The notes: generated by a model not told the origin, from the sequence alone. A DNA stretch of 64,000 bases from Streptomyces erythrochromogenes (GCF_036170895.1 NZ_CP108036.1:6421501-6485500), one strand, 5' to 3'. Numbered from the stretch's first letter, positions 1 through 8,776 are shown. Translations and numbers: made by a program.

Positions 1-292
1 CGTGCCGCCGCATCGCCCGCTCGCAGCGCACCCAGTGGTTCACCGCCCGCAGCGCGCAGGCCGCACCCACCACGAGCAGCGCGAGGGCCATGCCCACCCG
101 CACGCCCCAGCGCAGGTCGGGCAGGAACTGGTCGACGGCGAAACCGCCGCCGACCAGGGCCAGGGCGGTCCGGATCCAGGCGAGGAACGTACGCTCGTTG
201 GCCAGCGAGAAGCGGTAGTCGGGGGTGTCGCCCTCGTCCTTCAGCCGCGACGGCGCGAACCACAGGCGTACGTCCTTGACGAAGTCGATCAC
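1..292 (-). CDS. DUF202 (YidH-type) membrane protein, 3' end cut by window edge
   Basis: Reading the minus strand from a GTG at 292 gives about 97 residues that run off the window at position 1. The N-terminal stretch has the family signature of a Phe-Ser-Leu-Ala-Asn-Glu-Arg-Thr run followed by a hydrophobic segment (LAWIRTALALVGGG). A second hydrophobic segment follows (about residues 65-85, WGVRVGMALALLVVGAAC). Both fit the small multi-TM DUF202/YidH family of unknown function. The GTG lies 9 nt after the stop of the upstream NUDIX gene, so the two are probably co-transcribed. The remaining TM helix and the C-terminus lie outside the window. Confidence 0.75.
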   Translation of the reverse strand, partial: MIDFVKDVRLWFAPSRLKDEGDTPDYRFSLANERTFLAWIRTALALVGGGFAVDQFLPDLRWGVRVGMALALLVVGAACALRAVNHWVRCERAMRRH

Positions 293-301
293 CTGATCAA
301 T

Positions 302-823
302 CTACTGGCGGGAGTCCCGACGCGCGCGCAGCCGCCGGTAGGCCTCCAGCCCGTCCGGCACCCAGTCCCACTCCCCGTCCCCGACCCGCCGGTCCAGCTC
401 CTCCCGCGTGAGGAAGGTGTGCCAGTCCACCTCCGAGACCTGCGGTGCCACCGGCAGCTCGCACCGCACCTCGTGCACATACGACCACCAGGCCCCGCCC
501 GGGCCCTCGTACAGGAACTTGAACAGCGGCTCCGGCTGCGGCAGCCCCTGCACCCCGAGCTCCTCCTCGGCCTCCCGCAGCGCGGCCTCCCCGTAGCTCT
601 CGCCGGCGCCCAGCACCCCGCCCACGAACATGTCGTAGTGCGAGGGGAAGACGAGCTTCGAGGCGGTCCGCCGGTGCACGAAGATCCGCTCCTGCGCGTC
701 CCTGGCCAGCACGAACACACAGCGGTGGAGCAGCCCGCGGGCGTACACCTCGCCCCGCGGGGCCTGCCCGGTGACCCGGTCGTCCCGGTCCACCACGTCC
801 AGTACTTCATCAGCGGCACTCAC
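302..823 (-). CDS. NUDIX hydrolase
   Basis: A protein of about 173 aa with a complete Nudix box at residues 68-90 (GG-VLGAG-E-SYGEAAL-RE-AEEELG), matching GX5EX7REUXEEXGU. It should hydrolyse a nucleoside diphosphate linked to another moiety. The N-terminus (DEVLDVVDRDDRVTG) and the Arg-rich strand before the box resemble the YfcD / isopentenyl-isomerase-like subgroup, so the substrate is open. I chose the GTG at 823 because family members begin just before the DEVLDVVD motif; TTG about 6 nt upstream is an alternative. It diverges from the FAD dehydrogenase gene and precedes the DUF202 gene by 9 nt. Confidence 0.85.
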   Translation of the reverse strand: MSAADEVLDVVDRDDRVTGQAPRGEVYARGLLHRCVFVLARDAQERIFVHRRTASKLVFPSHYDMFVGGVLGAGESYGEAALREAEEELGVQGLPQPEPLFKFLYEGPGGAWWSYVHEVRCELPVAPQVSEVDWHTFLTREELDRRVGDGEWDWVPDGLEAYRRLRARRDSRQ

Positions 824-844
824 GGGTTCATCCAACCACCGCTG

Positions 845-874
845 TTGACTGGTTACCGCTCCGTAGCAAAGGAT
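845..874 (+). promoter_or_regulatory. Putative HrdB-type promoter for the FAD dehydrogenase
   Basis: TTGACT at 845-850 is separated by 18 nt from AAGGAT at 869-874. The downstream gene starts at 908 after a GGAGGA ribosome-binding site, giving a leader of about 27 nt. The site lies in the divergent gap with the NUDIX gene. Confidence 0.4.
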
Positions 875-907
875 CTGCCCCACCATCGACGGAGGACGGG
901 TATCCGC

Positions 908-2563
908 ATGACGTACGACGCAGACGTGATCGTGATCGGAGCCGGGCTCGCGGGGCTCGTGGCCACCGCCGAGCTCGTCGACGCCGGCCGCAAGGTCATC
1001 CTGCTCGACCAGGAGCCGGAACGGTCCATCGGGGGCCAGGCGCACTGGTCCTTCGGCGGGCTGTTCTTCGTGGACTCGCCCGAGCAGCGCCGGATGCGGA
1101 TCAAGGACAACCGGGACCTCGCCCTCCAGGACTGGCTGGGCACCGCCGGGTTCGACCGCGAGGAGGACGCCTGGCCGCGCCGCTGGGCCGAGGCCTACGT
1201 CGACTTCGCGGCCGGGGAGAAGCGCCCTTGGCTGCACTCCCGGGGCGTCCGCTTCTTCCCCGTCGTCGGCTGGGCCGAGCGCGGCGGCTACGACGCGGGC
1301 GGCCCCGGCAACTCCGTCCCCCGCTTCCACATCACCTGGGGCACCGGACCCGGCCTGGTGGAGCCGTTCGAACGACGGGTCAGGGAGGGCGTGGCCCGCG
1401 GCCTGGTCCGGCTGGCGTTCCGCCACCGGGTGACAGGACTGGCCGCCACCGCCGGCGCCGTGGACACCGTCACCGGCGAGATCCTGGAACCCTCCGACGC
1501 CGTACGGGGCACCGCCAGCAGCCGCGAGGCCACCGGGTCCTTCTCCCTGCGGGCCCAGGCCGTGATCGTCACCAGCGGCGGCATCGGCGGCAACCACGAC
1601 CTCGTGCGCGCGCAGTGGCCCGCCCGCCTCGGCACCCCGCCGCAGCGGATGCTCTCCGGGGTCCCCGCACACGTGGACGGCCTGATGCTGGGCATCGCGG
1701 AGGCGGCGGGCGCCAGCCACATCAACAAGGACCGGATGTGGCACTACACCGAGGGCATCCAGAACTGGGACCCGATCTGGTCCAAGCACGGGATCCGCAT
1801 CCTCCCCGGCCCGTCCCCGCTCTGGCTGGACGCCACGGGCAAGCGGCTGCCCGTCCCGCTCTTCCCCGGCTTCGACACCCTCGGCACGCTCGACCACATC
1901 ATGAAGACGGGCCACGACCACACCTGGTTCGTGCTCAACCAGCGCATCATCGGCAAGGAGTTCGCCCTCTCCGGCTCCGAGCAGAACCCGGACCTCACCG
2001 GCCGGTCGGTGCGCGACGTCATCACCCGGGCGCGCCAGGCCGTACCCGGCCCGGTCAGGGCCTTCATGGACCGCGGCGCCGACTTCGTCGTCGAGCGCGA
2101 CCTGTCCGCCCTCGTGCGCGGCATGAACGCGGTCACCAAGGAGGACCTCCTCGACGAAGCCACGGTCCGGGGCCAGATCGTGGCCCGCGACCGGGAGATC
2201 GCCAACCCCTTCACCAAGGACCTCCAGGTCACGGCCATCCACGGGGCCCGCAAGTACCTCGGCGACAAGCTGATCCGCACCGCCGCCCCGCACCGGATCC
2301 TCGACCCCAAGGCCGGCCCGCTGATCGCGGTACGGCTCTCCATCCTGACCCGCAAGTCCCTGGGCGGCCTGGAGACCGACCTCTCCTCGCGGGTCCTGAC
2401 CGGGACGGGCGAACCGCTGCCGGGCGTCTACGCCGCGGGGGAGGCGGCCGGGTTCGGCGGCGGTGGGGTCCACGGCTACCGGGCCCTGGAGGGCACCTTC
2501 CTCGGCGGGTGCATCTTCTCGGGGCGCGCGGCGGGCCGGGCCGCGGCGCAGGCGGTCGGCTGA
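908..2563 (+). CDS. FAD-binding dehydrogenase (3-ketosteroid dehydrogenase / fumarate reductase fold)
   Basis: 551 aa. A Rossmann FAD motif GAGLAG sits at residues 11-16, followed by an acidic ADP-ribose contact in LLDQEPE. The C-terminal FAD-closing motif (VYAAGEAAGFGGGGVHGYRAL, residues about 503-525) ends the protein. The architecture is that of the FAD_binding_2 flavoproteins annotated in actinobacteria simply as FAD-binding dehydrogenase. The substrate cannot be read from sequence; a steroid or other hydrophobic ketone is only a family-based guess. The ATG at 908 is preceded by GGAGGA; the frame is open further upstream but that part overlaps the NUDIX gene antisense. No neighbouring steroid genes are present. 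Confidence 0.88.
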   Translation: MTYDADVIVIGAGLAGLVATAELVDAGRKVILLDQEPERSIGGQAHWSFGGLFFVDSPEQRRMRIKDNRDLALQDWLGTAGFDREEDAWPRRWAEAYVDFAAGEKRPWLHSRGVRFFPVVGWAERGGYDAGGPGNSVPRFHITWGTGPGLVEPFERRVREGVARGLVRLAFRHRVTGLAATAGAVDTVTGEILEPSDAVRGTASSREATGSFSLRAQAVIVTSGGIGGNHDLVRAQWPARLGTPPQRMLSGVPAHVDGLMLGIAEAAGASHINKDRMWHYTEGIQNWDPIWSKHGIRILPGPSPLWLDATGKRLPVPLFPGFDTLGTLDHIMKTGHDHTWFVLNQRIIGKEFALSGSEQNPDLTGRSVRDVITRARQAVPGPVRAFMDRGADFVVERDLSALVRGMNAVTKEDLLDEATVRGQIVARDREIANPFTKDLQVTAIHGARKYLGDKLIRTAAPHRILDPKAGPLIAVRLSILTRKSLGGLETDLSSRVLTGTGEPLPGVYAAGEAAGFGGGGVHGYRALEGTFLGGCIFSGRAAGRAAAQAVG

Positions 2564-2660
2564 GGCCGGCTCCGGTGCGTGCGGCGCGCCGCGGGGTCGG
2601 CGCGGGCGGGGTCGGCCCAGGCCGTCTCTTCCGGAACCTCCCGCGACCCGCGCCGGGGCG

Positions 2661-3086
2661 TCAGACCAGCCGCTCGGTGACCCGGAACCGTTCCGCGATG
2701 ACGAGGGTGTCGTCGTCGACCGTGAACCCCGGGTCGCCGATCACCGTGCGCACTGGCTCGCTGTGCCAGAACTCCTCGTGTGCCGTACGCCATTCGGCCA
2801 CCGACGCGTACCCCTCGCCCTCGTCAAGGGCGTGCCCCAGCCCCACGTCGGCGAGCCGCAGCACCTCCACGGCCGTCACCTCCACCACCGCCACACCCCG
2901 CCCGTCGGAGTCGACCAGCAGGGACCGCGCGCCGGGCTCGGGCAGCGGTTCCCGCTCCGCCTCGTACTCCGCGAGCAGGCCGGTGGTGCTGGTCTTCGCC
3001 CCGCTCAGCACGGCCGCGACCAACTGGTCGCGCAGCGGGCCGGGGAAGCCCAGCAGGTACGGGGGAAGATCGTCATATGCCGTCAT
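2661..3086 (-). CDS. ASCH domain protein
   Basis: 141 aa. The N-terminal portion (PLRDQLVAAVLSGAKTSTTGLL) is the ASCH-domain signature in which a Gly-x-Lys-Thr motif lies in a putative RNA-binding cleft. The C-terminal half ends in the family's EEFWHS and DPGFTVDDDTLVIAERFRV elements. ASCH domains resemble PUA folds; proposed roles include RNA binding and, for some members, amidohydrolase or nucleotide-processing activity, so function is unassigned. The ATG at 3086 follows a TANNNT hexamer by 6 nt with no Shine-Dalgarno sequence, suggesting a leaderless mRNA. It is convergent with the FAD dehydrogenase gene (97-bp gap). Confidence 0.85.
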   Translation of the reverse strand: MTAYDDLPPYLLGFPGPLRDQLVAAVLSGAKTSTTGLLAEYEAEREPLPEPGARSLLVDSDGRGVAVVEVTAVEVLRLADVGLGHALDEGEGYASVAEWRTAHEEFWHSEPVRTVIGDPGFTVDDDTLVIAERFRVTERLV

Positions 3087-3462
3087 ACGGCCACCCTACG
3101 GCGCCGCCCGCGGCCTGCCGGAACGAATATCGCCCGCCCAACTGGCACGTTCACCGCAGCAGTTGAAACCCGCCACGCAGTGGACTGGACCTTGACTCGG
3201 AGCTGCGCGTACCGCTTTGCTGTGCGTGATCACCGGAGTGCTCAACGGAGTTCCGACCGAATTCCGCCTGCGCGCCGGCGACCCGACGCAGCACCACCGC
3301 GGTTCCTCCGCAGTTCCTCCGGAGTTCCGCGGAGCTCCACCGGCACGATCCCCAGACCTCACGGCTCGACCGCCCGACCGCGCGCGTGCGCCCTGCGCGC
3401 GCGGGGGAGGCCGCCGCCGACCCGATCCCCGTCCGCCCGCGTCCTGGAGGGAAACCCCGCGG
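3087..3462. other. 376-bp intergenic region with repeated AGTTCC elements and a candidate promoter
   Basis: No convincing gene. It lies between the divergently transcribed ASCH gene and the gene at 3463. TTGACT at 3192-3197 is followed 18 nt later by TTTGCT (3216-3221), a plausible forward promoter that would leave a long leader of about 235 nt. Between 3235 and 3345 the hexamer AGTTCC or its variant GGTTCC recurs about four times (for example GGAGTTCC at 3247 and in the 3301-3330 interval). This looks like a cluster of related short sites of unknown purpose. Confidence 0.35.
3093..3098 (-). promoter_or_regulatory. -10 element of a probable leaderless promoter (ASCH gene)
   Basis: On the minus strand TAGGGT lies 6 nt before the ATG at 3086, and no purine-rich ribosome-binding site is present. 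This spacing places transcription start at or next to the start codon. Confidence 0.45.
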
Positions 3463-4410
3463 ATGTCCCCGCCTCCGCCGCCCCTCGGCCGCACCCGCAA
3501 GCGGGACGCCCAGCTCTTCGACCCCGCCCTCTGCGACGCCGAACTCATCGACGTGCGCTCCCAGTTCACCCAGGGGCGCTGGGCCAGGGTCCGCTCCCTC
3601 CTCGTCGGCACCGGCGACGACTGGGACCGCCGGGGCCACCGCGTCGTCGTCCTCGCCCAGACCCCGGCGGCCACCGCCTGGGCCCGCGAGTGGCTGCTCG
3701 CCGAACCGGACAGCGCCGACGCCGCCACCCTCCTCGCCTGCGCCGCCGTCTTCGCCGCCCTGCGCCACAAGGGCACCCCGGCCGCGGCCGAGGAAGCCTG
3801 CCGCCGGGCCGCCGCCCTGCTCCCCGACGACCCCACCCCCTGGCTCGGACTGCTCCTGCTCTCCCGCGCCTTCGGCACCGAGGAGGAGTTCAGCCGCCAC
3901 TTCGACCAGGTCCGGGCCCGCCACCGCGAGCACCACCACGCCCACCACCTCATGGTGGCGAAGCTGGCCGAACGCACCCTCGCCCCCGGCCAGGACCCGC
4001 TCCACGAGGTCTACGACTTCGCGGCCTGGGCCGCCGAGGAGTCCCCGGCCGACTCACCGCTGGCCGTGCTCCCCGTCGTCGCGCACGCCGAGCGCTACCG
4101 GGTGCTCGCCGCCACGCACGGCCACACCCCCGAGGCGGCCGCAGCGCACTGGGAGGGCCGCCGCGCCCGCCAGGTCCTGCGCTCCGCCTTCGACTGGTGG
4201 CTGGAGTGGGAGCGCGACGACCACCCCCGCAACCGGGTCGACCTCAACTTCCTCGCCCACGCCAAACTCTGCGAGGGCCGCCCCGCCGAGGCCGCCGCGC
4301 TGTTCCACCGCATCGGCAGCCACGCCACCCGCGCCCCCTGGTCCTATCCCGACCGCGACCCGCACAAGGCCTTCCTCGCCGCGCGCAACGTGGCACTCGG
4401 CACCGCCTGA
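3463..4410 (+). CDS. Hypothetical helical-repeat (TPR-like) cytosolic protein
   Basis: 315 aa. The ATG at 3463 is preceded by GGAGGG; an upstream in-frame extension is Arg/Pro-rich and unlike protein. The protein is almost entirely alpha-helical and Ala-rich with aromatic-containing repeats (for example LLACAAVFAALRHKG, ACRRAAALLPDDPTPWLGLLLLSRAFG). Such spacing is typical of TPR/SEL1-like solenoids. No signal peptide, TM segment or catalytic motif is visible. It is followed after 93 bp by an APC-family transporter in the same direction. I do not recognise a specific function; a protein-protein interaction role is inferred only from the fold. Confidence 0.7.
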   Translation: MSPPPPPLGRTRKRDAQLFDPALCDAELIDVRSQFTQGRWARVRSLLVGTGDDWDRRGHRVVVLAQTPAATAWAREWLLAEPDSADAATLLACAAVFAALRHKGTPAAAEEACRRAAALLPDDPTPWLGLLLLSRAFGTEEEFSRHFDQVRARHREHHHAHHLMVAKLAERTLAPGQDPLHEVYDFAAWAAEESPADSPLAVLPVVAHAERYRVLAATHGHTPEAAAAHWEGRRARQVLRSAFDWWLEWERDDHPRNRVDLNFLAHAKLCEGRPAEAAALFHRIGSHATRAPWSYPDRDPHKAFLAARNVALGTA

Positions 4411-4503
4411 CCCCCCCACGGCCACACCGCCTCACCCCCACCACTTCACCCCCCGCTTCCCCATCCGCCCCCGAAAGAACCGCGCCCCGGAAAGGACGCC
4501 GCC

Positions 4504-6048
4504 ATGCCGACGGGCAGATCCACCACGCTCCAGGAACCGGCCGAGATACGCACCTACAAGGGCCAGGACCGCGCACTGCGCGCCGACCGCCTCGGCACCG
4601 CCGGCCTGCTGCTCTCCGTACTCGCCGCGAGCGCCCCCCTGATGGTGGTCGCGGGTGTCATGCCCACGACCTTCGGCTTGATGGGCGTCGTCGGCCAGCC
4701 CCTGCTCTTCGTCATCCTGGGCCTCGTCCTCGCGCTGTTCAGCGTCGGCTACGCCGAGATGAGCCGCCACGTCCACAACGCCGGCGCCTTCTACGCCTAC
4801 ATCGCCCGCGGCCTCGGCCCCACCGCCGGCGCCGCCGCCTCGCTCGTCGCCCTCGTCGCGTACAGCGCCATGCAGGTCGGCGTCTACGGCATCCTCGGCT
4901 TCGAGATCTCCGGCCTCTTCGCCACCTACCTGGACATCCAGCTCGCCTGGTGGATCCCCGCCCTGCTCGCGGTCGCCGTCACCGGCGCGCTCGGCTGGCT
5001 CAAGATCGACCTCAACGCCAAGGTCCTCGGCGTCCTGCTCCTGATCGAGTGCGCCCTGGTCGTCGTCTTCGACGCCGCCGCCCTCGCCAAGCCCGGACCC
5101 GAAGGCCTCTCGCTCCACGCCTTCAACCCCGAGACGCTCAGTGGAGCCGGCCTCGGCACCGCCCTGTGCTTCTGCATCGCCGCCTTCGTCGGCTTCGAGC
5201 AGTCCCCGGTGTACGCCGAGGAGACCAGCAAGCCGCACATCGTCGTCTCCCGCGTGATGTTCCTCGCCGTCGGCTTCGCCGCCCTCTTCTTCGCCTTCAG
5301 CGCCTGGGCCCTCACCGTCGCCACCGGCCCCGGCGAGGTCGTCAAGACCGCCGCAGAAGCCGGCCCCGGCCTGCTCTTCCAGCTCACCGAGGCCCGCCTC
5401 GGCACCGCCTTCACCGACGTCCTGCACGTCCTCTTCGTGACCGGCATGTTCGCCGCCATGCTCAGCTTCCACAACGTCGTCGCCCGCTACGCCTTCGCCA
5501 TGGGCCGCGAGGGCCTGCTCCCGGCCGCCTTCGGCCGTACCAACGCCGGCACCGGCGCCCCCGCCACCGGCTCGCTCCTCCAGACCGGCATCGCGACCGT
5601 CGTCGTCCTCGCCTTCGCGGTCACCGACGACCTCCCGGCCGGCGACCCCACCGCCCCCGTGCTGCACCTGTTCACCTGGATGGGCAGCGTCGGCGCCCTC
5701 GGTGTGACGCTCCTCATGGCCGCCGCCTCCTTCGCCGTGATCGCCTTCTTCGTCCGCCGCGGCACCGCCGGCGCCCAGGTCTGGCGGCTCGTCGCGGCGG
5801 CCGCAGCCGGCCTCGCCCTGCTCGCCATCGCCGCCTACACCGTGAAGGACTTCGGCGTCCTCGTCGGCGCCGAGAAGGGCTCCGCGCTCAGCTGGGCCCT
5901 GCCCGGCATCATCGGCGCCGCCGTCGTGGCCGGACTGCTGTACGGAGTCCTCCTGCGCCGCAACCGCCCGGAGGTCCACGCCCGCATCGGGCTCGGCAAC
6001 GAAGCCTTCCGCCTCGACCAGGCGGCAGAGGGAACACCCGGCGACTGA
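4504..6048 (+). CDS. APC-family amino acid permease
   Basis: 514 aa with about 12 hydrophobic segments beginning near residue 36 (GTAGLLLSVLAASAPLMVVAGVMP). The early TM1 region, the charged loop GYAEMSRHVHNAGAFYAYIARGLG and the mid-protein FEQSPVYAEETSKPH are characteristic of the amino acid-polyamine-organocation (APC) superfamily. It should be a cytoplasmic-membrane amino acid or amine transporter, probably proton-coupled; the substrate is not predictable. A GGAAAGGA ribosome-binding site precedes the ATG. A strong hairpin terminator follows 20 bp after the stop, so its transcript ends before the next permease. Confidence 0.85.
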   Translation: MPTGRSTTLQEPAEIRTYKGQDRALRADRLGTAGLLLSVLAASAPLMVVAGVMPTTFGLMGVVGQPLLFVILGLVLALFSVGYAEMSRHVHNAGAFYAYIARGLGPTAGAAASLVALVAYSAMQVGVYGILGFEISGLFATYLDIQLAWWIPALLAVAVTGALGWLKIDLNAKVLGVLLLIECALVVVFDAAALAKPGPEGLSLHAFNPETLSGAGLGTALCFCIAAFVGFEQSPVYAEETSKPHIVVSRVMFLAVGFAALFFAFSAWALTVATGPGEVVKTAAEAGPGLLFQLTEARLGTAFTDVLHVLFVTGMFAAMLSFHNVVARYAFAMGREGLLPAAFGRTNAGTGAPATGSLLQTGIATVVVLAFAVTDDLPAGDPTAPVLHLFTWMGSVGALGVTLLMAAASFAVIAFFVRRGTAGAQVWRLVAAAAAGLALLAIAAYTVKDFGVLVGAEKGSALSWALPGIIGAAVVAGLLYGVLLRRNRPEVHARIGLGNEAFRLDQAAEGTPGD

Positions 6049-6068
6049 CCTCGCTTTCCAGCCCCCGC

Positions 6069-6108
6069 GAAGCCCCCGACGCCCTTTTCCAAGGTCGTCG
6101 GGGGCTTC
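6069..6108 (+). terminator. Hairpin terminator after the APC permease
   Basis: Perfect 13-bp inverted repeat (GAAGCCCCCGACG at 6069-6081 and its complement at 6096-6108) with a 14-nt loop. Confidence 0.8.
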
Positions 6109-6258
6109 GACGTACAGGGGGCGATTTTGGCGGCTGGCCGAGCCTCGTGGTCTCCTATGGCGATCAAAACACCCGGAACGCGTCACAGGGGACACCACCC
6201 AGCTCCCCTGCGGGGCCCTCCGGGCTGCCTGTCCCACCCACGAAGGCGAATGTCATAC

Positions 6259-7698
6259 ATGAGTGACCGCACCATGACCGAGGCCCCCGCCCCGGCGCCC
6301 TCCCGCCATGTCGACGCCGGTGACGAGGGTTACAGCAAGGACCTCAAGTCCCGCCACATCAACATGATCGCGATCGGCGGAGCGATAGGCACCGGCCTGT
6401 TCCTCGGCGCCGGCGGCCGCCTCGCCGGCGCGGGCCCCTCCCTCGCGATCGCCTACGCGGTGTGCGGCGTCTTCGCCTTCTTCGTGGTCCGGGCCCTCGG
6501 CGAGCTGGTCCTCTACCGGCCCTCCTCCGGCGCCTTCGTCTCCTACGCCCGTGAGTTCATGGGCGAGAAGGGCGCCTACACCGCCGGCTGGCTGTACTTC
6601 CTGAACTGGTCCACGACCACCGTGGCCGACATCACGGCCGCCGCCGTGTTCGCCCACTACTGGTCCGCGTTCACCGACGTCCCCCAGTGGGTCCTCGCGT
6701 TCATCGCGCTCGCCATCGTCCTCACCGCCAACCTGATCTCGGTGAAGTACTTCGGCGAGATGGAATTCTGGTTCTCGATCGTCAAGGTCAGCGCCCTGGT
6801 GATCTTCATGCTGGTCGCCATCTACCTGGTCGCCACCAGCCACCCGATCGACGGCCACACCCCCGGCCTCGCGACGATCACCGACAACGGCGGCCTCTTC
6901 CCCTCCGGCGTGCTGCCGATGCTCCTGGTGGTCCAGGGCGTCGTCTTCGCGTACGCCTCCGTCGAGCTGTGCGGCGTCGCCGCGGGCGAGACCGAGAACC
7001 CGGAGAAGATCATGCCGAAGGCGATCAACTCCATCATGTGGCGCGTCGGCGTCTTCTACGTCGGCTCGGTCGTCCTGCTGGCCCTGCTGCTCCCGTACAC
7101 CGCCTACTCCGCCGACCAGTCCCCGTTCGTGACCGTCTTCGACAAGCTGGGCATCCCCGGCACCGCGGGCATCATGAACCTGGTCGTCCTGACCGCCGCG
7201 CTCTCCTCGCTGAACTCGGGCCTGTACTCCACCGGCCGCATCCTGCGCTCGATGGCCCTGTCCGGCTCCGCCCCGAAGTTCACCGGCGTCATGAACAAGG
7301 GCAAGGTCCCCTACGGCGGCGTCCTGTTCACCGCCGCCTTCGGCGTCGCCGGCGTCGGCCTGAACTACTGGATGCCGGGCGAGGCCTTCGAGATCGTCCT
7401 CAACCTCGCCTCCATCGGCATCCTGGGCACCTGGGGCATGGTCATGCTCTGCTCGCTCTTCTTCTGGCACCGCTCGAAGAACGGCCTGGTCTCCCGCCCG
7501 TCCTACCGCCTGCCCTGGGCCCCCTACACCCAGATCGCGACCCTGCTCTTCCTCGTCACGGTCCTGGTCCTGATGTGGAGCGACGGCGGCGTCGGCCGCA
7601 CCACGGTCATGCTCCTCCCGGCCATCGCCGCCGCCCTGGTCGGCGGCTGGTTCCTGGTCCGCGGCCGAGTGGCCGAACTGGCCGCCGACCGCGACTGA
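6259..7698 (+). CDS. Amino acid permease of the AAT/AnsP type
   Basis: About 479 aa. It opens with the AAT-family signature: a Lys-Ser-Arg-His run, then a long glycine-rich TM1 (GGAIGTGLFLGAGG). The loop LGELVLYRPSSGAFVSYAREFMG and the SVELCGVAAGETENPEK element before TM6 are also typical. These are found in L-asparagine, GABA and aromatic amino acid permeases; AnsP-like is the closest by eye. About 12 TM segments are seen. I chose the ATG at 6259, which has a GAAGG site 12 nt upstream; the ATGs at 6250 and 6274 are alternatives. It is flanked by hairpin terminators on both sides, so it is probably monocistronic. Confidence 0.85.
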   Translation: MSDRTMTEAPAPAPSRHVDAGDEGYSKDLKSRHINMIAIGGAIGTGLFLGAGGRLAGAGPSLAIAYAVCGVFAFFVVRALGELVLYRPSSGAFVSYAREFMGEKGAYTAGWLYFLNWSTTTVADITAAAVFAHYWSAFTDVPQWVLAFIALAIVLTANLISVKYFGEMEFWFSIVKVSALVIFMLVAIYLVATSHPIDGHTPGLATITDNGGLFPSGVLPMLLVVQGVVFAYASVELCGVAAGETENPEKIMPKAINSIMWRVGVFYVGSVVLLALLLPYTAYSADQSPFVTVFDKLGIPGTAGIMNLVVLTAALSSLNSGLYSTGRILRSMALSGSAPKFTGVMNKGKVPYGGVLFTAAFGVAGVGLNYWMPGEAFEIVLNLASIGILGTWGMVMLCSLFFWHRSKNGLVSRPSYRLPWAPYTQIATLLFLVTVLVLMWSDGGVGRTTVMLLPAIAAALVGGWFLVRGRVAELAADRD

Positions 7699-7719
7699 CG
7701 TTCGCACTGCCCCACCCTC

Positions 7720-7752
7720 CTGGACCCCGTGCCGACCCGGCGCGGGGTCCAG
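7720..7752 (+). terminator. Hairpin terminator after the AAT permease
   Basis: Inverted repeat CTGGACCCCG (7720-7729) and its complement (7743-7752) with a 13-nt loop, 21 bp after the stop. Confidence 0.7.
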
Positions 7753-7793
7753 TGCTTCCCGCCCCTGCCCTGCTCGGAGGGGGAGTGGCACCC

Positions 7794-7822
7794 TTGACAC
7801 CCCCTCGCGGGCTCGTGAAGCT
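7794..7822 (+). promoter_or_regulatory. Promoter of the kinase/membrane-protein module
   Basis: A consensus TTGACA at 7794-7799 is followed after 17 nt by GAAGCT (7817-7822), which keeps the -10 positions A2 and T6. The ATG at 7832 is 10 nt downstream with no ribosome-binding site between, so a leaderless or near-leaderless transcript is likely. Confidence 0.5.
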
Positions 7823-7831
7823 GATCCGGCT

Positions 7832-8776
7832 ATGAGTCGATCTCAACTTCCCGCAGGTAAAAGCCCGTTCACTGAATCCGCAGCCACACGTGCCGTGCTG
7901 GGGGCCGTCCGGGACGCCGGCGCCCCCCACCCCCACGATCTTCGCCTGCTCCGGCTGGGCGAGAACGCCCTCTTCGCCAGTCCCGCACAGGGCCTCGTCT
8001 ACCGCGTCGCCCGTTCCGACACCGCGCGGGACAAGGTCGACAAGGAACTGGCCACCGCCCGATGGCTGCTCGCACAAGGCTTCCCGGGCCTGCCGCCCCG
8101 CGACGAGATTCCCCAGCCATTACCGTCGGACGGTCGGCTGGTCACCTTCTGGGAGTACGTGCCGCCCACGGAACCCACACCGGCGCTGGCGGATCTCGCC
8201 GCGCTCCTGCGTGATCTTCACGCCCTGCCCGCCCCGGACTTCCCGCTGCCGTCCCTCGACCCGTTCCCGGTCATGCGCGACCGGCTCCGTACGGCAGGCA
8301 CCCCCGACGGCACCGGAGCGGACGCCGCGGTTTCCGAGAAGGACCTCGCCTTCCTCACAGCGGCCTGCGACGCCAACGAAGCCGCATTCCGCGACCTGGT
8401 CGCCTCCGACCCCGACGTCGGCCTCGTCCACGGCGACGCGCACCGGGGCAACCTGCTGCGCGACGGCGACCGGGTGCTGCTCATCGACTACGAAGCCGTG
8501 GCACTCGGCCCGCGCAGCTGGGACCTGCTCCCCACCGCGACGGCAGTCGACCGGTTCGGCCTGGTGCAGAACGAGTACGACGAGTTCTGCACCCTCTATG
8601 GAGCGGACGTCACCCGCCGGCACGAGTACCGGTTGCTGCGCACCGTGCGCGAGCTCGGCATGACGACCTGGCTCATGCAGAACGTCCCCCACTCGGCCGC
8701 GGCCGCCGAGGAGTTCTCCATCCGCATGACCTCCCTGCGAGAGGGGGACCATGTCGCCCGCTGGCACGCCCTCTGA
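7832..8776 (+). CDS. APH-fold phosphotransferase (aminoglycoside phosphotransferase family), TTA-containing
   Basis: 314 aa. The catalytic loop is clear (LVHGDAHRGNLL, near residue 200), as is the metal-binding motif (LIDYEA, near residue 218). A glycine-poor nucleotide loop with FASPAQGLVYRVA lies near residue 45. This is the protein-kinase-like fold of aminoglycoside, choline and fructosamine kinases; the substrate is unknown and need not be an antibiotic. Codon 97 is TTA (8120-8122), the rare leucine codon read by the developmentally regulated bldA tRNA in Streptomyces. The stop overlaps the next gene's start by 26 nt, so translation is coupled. It sits between a permease terminator and tRNA genes, which suggests accessory DNA. 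Confidence 0.85.
   Translation: MSRSQLPAGKSPFTESAATRAVLGAVRDAGAPHPHDLRLLRLGENALFASPAQGLVYRVARSDTARDKVDKELATARWLLAQGFPGLPPRDEIPQPLPSDGRLVTFWEYVPPTEPTPALADLAALLRDLHALPAPDFPLPSLDPFPVMRDRLRTAGTPDGTGADAAVSEKDLAFLTAACDANEAAFRDLVASDPDVGLVHGDAHRGNLLRDGDRVLLIDYEAVALGPRSWDLLPTATAVDRFGLVQNEYDEFCTLYGADVTRRHEYRLLRTVRELGMTTWLMQNVPHSAAAAEEFSIRMTSLREGDHVARWHAL

Noticed and set aside
302..2473. 723-codon minus-strand frame joining the NUDIX domain to a long N-terminal region
   Set aside because: Only the last 173 codons are protein-like; the rest is antisense to the FAD dehydrogenase and typical of high-GC shadow frames.
3217..3462. N-terminal extension of the gene at 3463
   Set aside because: The residues are Arg/Pro-rich and no ribosome-binding site precedes the earlier start, while GGAGGG precedes 3463.
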